Origin: an uncultured beta proteobacterium
Lineage (GTDB): Bacteria; Pseudomonadota; Gammaproteobacteria; Burkholderiales; Burkholderiaceae
NCBI GenBank assembly: GCA_903845455.1
Contig: CAIMXN010000058.1
Location: 1-15,266, forward strand
Direction of reading: 5' to 3'
DNA length: 15,266 nucleotides
Positions 14,268 through 15,266 of the stretch are shown one piece after another; position 1 is the first letter of the stretch, and each line of letters opens with the position of its first letter. Under the pieces are notes generated by a model, which worked only from the letters and a program-made list of their open reading frames with translations, was not told where the DNA came from and made no database searches. Position numbers and translations under genes: made by a program.

Positions 14268-14426
14268 AGTGAATAGCTAGAAATGATTTACATGCCACCC
14301 TAAAGTAGCAATGCATAGCCCAGCACACCTTTTTGTGTTTAACGGGAGCCTTCTTGTGATCCACTAAGACTCATGACTAGAACTTCCGCCAGGCAGTCAA
14401 CAGTTGCGAGCTCTGATAGAGAGCAC

Positions 14427-14624
14427 TTAGATGGCTTTCAAGCACTGCAACCTTGCCTCAAGCTGGCTTTGATTTAGATTACACGCCTTTTGGTTGCTCA
14501 CACATTCAGCATGATCCTGACAAAGATGGAAAGTATCGTTTGTCTCATCATCAGCATAGGTTAAACAAAACCTATGCTGCCAAGATGCTTCTAGCGGGCA
14601 GGTATCTTTACTTTCATCAGACAT
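14427..14624 (-). CDS. Small cysteine-rich protein of unknown function (65 aa)
   Basis: I do not recognise this gene. From the ATG at 14622-14624, supported by GGAG (14631-14634 complement) 6 nt upstream, it encodes 65 residues with six cysteines (9, 20, 35, 41, 48, 61) and three histidines (17, 33, 38). It is acidic and has no signal peptide or membrane segment. The Cys9-x10-Cys20 and Cys35-x5-Cys41-x6-Cys48 pattern plus nearby His could bind a metal or Fe-S cluster, or form disulfides; I cannot assign a known family. The frame is open up to an ATG at 14684, giving 85 aa, but the Shine-Dalgarno favours the shorter form. A perfect FNR-type site lies about 104 bp upstream, which suggests expression under low oxygen. 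Confidence 0.6.
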   Translation of the reverse strand: MSDESKDTCPLEASWQHRFCLTYADDETNDTFHLCQDHAECVSNQKACNLNQSQLEARLQCLKAI

Positions 14625-14691
14625 ATTTATCTCCGTTCTGCAGTCTAAGGAATCTGTATGCCTATTAAATGTCATTAGAGTCATTTTTTCT

Positions 14692-14735
14692 AGTACAAGT
14701 CTTTTTAAAGAACCCTTAAGTTTGATCTAGATCAA
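14692..14735 (-). promoter_or_regulatory. FNR/Anr-type box and class II promoter of the cysteine-rich protein gene
   Basis: TTGATCTAGATCAA (14722-14735) matches the FNR/Anr consensus TTGAT-N4-ATCAA exactly and is palindromic through 16 bp (14721-14736). Reading the minus strand, TGTACT (14692-14697) is a plausible -10. The resulting start near 14686 puts the box centre about 42 bp upstream, the spacing of class II FNR-activated promoters. Only the minus strand has a gene downstream. FNR-binding itself is inferred. Confidence 0.6.
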
Positions 14736-14739
14736 ATTG

Positions 14740-14753
14740 AGCATGTTCATGCT
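14740..14753. repeat. Second palindrome beside the FNR box
   Basis: AGCATG-TT-CATGCT is a perfect 6+6 palindrome whose centre is 18 bp from the FNR-box centre. It lies on the far (upstream) side with respect to the cysteine-rich protein gene. It could bind a second regulator; I do not recognise the motif. Confidence 0.4.
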
Positions 14754-14786
14754 TGAAAATACTAAATATCTTTAACCTACCCCCGC

Positions 14787-14819
14787 AAAATAAAGCCCCC
14801 ACTACGAATAGTGGGGGCT
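14787..14819 (-). terminator. Rho-independent terminator of the EF-hand gene
   Basis: A perfect 10-bp stem, AGCCCCCACT (14794-14803) with AGTGGGGGCT (14810-14819), closes a 6-nt loop. On the minus strand it is followed by TTATTTT (complement of 14787-14793). It lies 34 nt after the EF-hand stop codon and isolates that gene from the FNR-box promoter. Confidence 0.9.
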
Positions 14820-14853
14820 GATGCAATACTGTCGATTCAAGTCACCAACAACT

Positions 14854-15084
14854 TTAATCCCAGAAAAACTCTTCGGGAGTCAAGCTGCCATCACCATTTT
14901 TATCCGCTTTTTTGAAGTTAGCATCTGACATACCAGCTGCTTTTGCCTCAGCAGCCGTAATCTTGCCATCACCATTTTTATCAATATCTTTAAAGGTGGG
15001 TTTCGGTGATGGTGCAGGGGTCTGAGCCATAGTCACTGTTGAGAAAAAACAGGCTAAGACAATTAAGATTTTTAATACGTTCAT
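14854..15084 (-). CDS. Small exported EF-hand calcium-binding protein
   Basis: 76 aa. It begins with a cleavable signal peptide (hydrophobic KILIVLACFFSTVTMA, likely cut after the TMA at residues 18-20, leaving Gln-Thr-Pro), so it is probably periplasmic. A short Pro-rich linker follows. Then come two canonical EF-hand loops: DIDKNGDGKITAAEA (about 33-47) and KADKNGDGSLTPEEF (about 59-73). Each has Asp at positions 1 and 5, Asn at 3, Gly at 6, Ile/Leu at 8 and the bidentate Glu at 12. It should bind calcium, as a buffer or sensor; no partner is known. The Shine-Dalgarno is weak (AAAGAAAGA). It is monocistronic, with its own strong terminator. The Cys at 12 is too close to the N-terminus to be a convincing lipobox. 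Confidence 0.88.
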   Translation of the reverse strand: MNVLKILIVLACFFSTVTMAQTPAPSPKPTFKDIDKNGDGKITAAEAKAAGMSDANFKKADKNGDGSLTPEEFFWD

Positions 15085-15121
15085 TGATTAGTCTTTCTTT
15101 AAGGTATTGGAAACACACGGT

Positions 15122-15145
15122 AATCAAGAGATTAACAGCTTGATT
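15122..15145. repeat. Inverted repeat upstream of the EF-hand gene
   Basis: AATCAAG (15122-15128) and CTTGATT (15139-15145) are perfect 7-bp inverted arms with a 10-nt centre, 38 bp upstream of the EF-hand ATG. It is a candidate operator or leader hairpin. The remaining bases to the window end show no gene. Confidence 0.35.
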
Positions 15146-15266
15146 TCATTATTGGGCATTACTCACATTTAAATCTGAGGCAAGGGACTTAATAACCATT
15201 AAGCCGAAGTAGGATTTTTACTAAAATTAATGTAACGGCAGGTAAATGAAGTTCCTCGCAATAGCT

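Larger units (their letters stand above)
14054..14426. other. 373-bp stretch with no convincing protein gene
   Basis: Between the MarR-like start and the cysteine-rich protein stop I see only short ORFs, the longest notable one being 34 codons at 14373-14477 without a Shine-Dalgarno. The stretch does hold an inverted repeat (14134-14148), a widely spaced inverted repeat (14190-14229), a near-consensus plus-strand promoter (14238-14267) and small hairpins, e.g. GCTCT/AGAGC at 14410-14424. The left part (to about 14150) should include the promoter of the winged-helix gene. It could encode a small RNA. Confidence 0.5.

Noticed and set aside
14373..14477. 34-codon plus-strand ORF downstream of the orphan promoter
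   Set aside because: No Shine-Dalgarno, no recognisable features, and it overlaps the better supported cysteine-rich gene antisense.
14453..14668. Plus-strand ORF of 71 aa opposite the cysteine-rich gene
   Set aside because: No Shine-Dalgarno, and the minus-strand frame has a Shine-Dalgarno plus a matching upstream promoter.

Overview
The window looks like chromosomal DNA of a small, low-to-moderate-GC freshwater betaproteobacterium. Polynucleobacter or a close Burkholderiaceae relative is my best guess. This rests on protein-level resemblance, on hemC-hemD divergent from argH, on the RhlE-type helicase with a glycine-rich tail, and on compact gene spacing. It is an inference, not a database result. 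No rRNA, tRNA, IS element, prophage or CRISPR array was seen.

Layout, left to right. (1) 1-1498, minus strand: an AAT-family amino acid permease followed 11 nt later by the start of alanine dehydrogenase (ald), which runs off the left edge. This is probably an alanine uptake and deamination operon. (2) 1712-3720: tcdA (tRNA ct6A dehydratase) diverges from pdxH (PLP synthesis), and pdxH converges on msrA (methionine sulfoxide repair) with 4 nt between stops. (3) 3780-5177: an ALDH3/coniferyl-type aldehyde dehydrogenase. (4) 5178-7679: a promoter, a leader with three consecutive stem-loops, a DEAD-box RNA helicase with an RGG-like and DSRP-repeat tail, then ubiC (chorismate lyase, first ubiquinone step) 2 nt downstream. 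(5) 7676-9530, minus strand: hemC-hemD for tetrapyrrole synthesis; the hemD and ubiC stops overlap tail to tail. (6) 9574-13078: argH followed in the same direction by the two membrane subunits of a TRAP transporter. No solute-binding protein gene follows within the window.

(7) 13079-15266 is looser, AT-richer and mostly minus strand: a small lipoprotein with its own terminator, a MarR-like winged-helix regulator, a roughly 370-bp stretch without a convincing gene, a 65-aa six-cysteine protein preceded by a perfect FNR-type palindrome, and a small exported EF-hand protein with a strong terminator. The stretch without a gene does contain a near-consensus sigma-70 promoter and several inverted repeats.

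Most of the window is housekeeping metabolism. The two places most likely to hide something undescribed are the structured helicase leader (5361-5437) and the FNR-box/cysteine-rich protein unit with its promoter-bearing neighbour (14134-14753).
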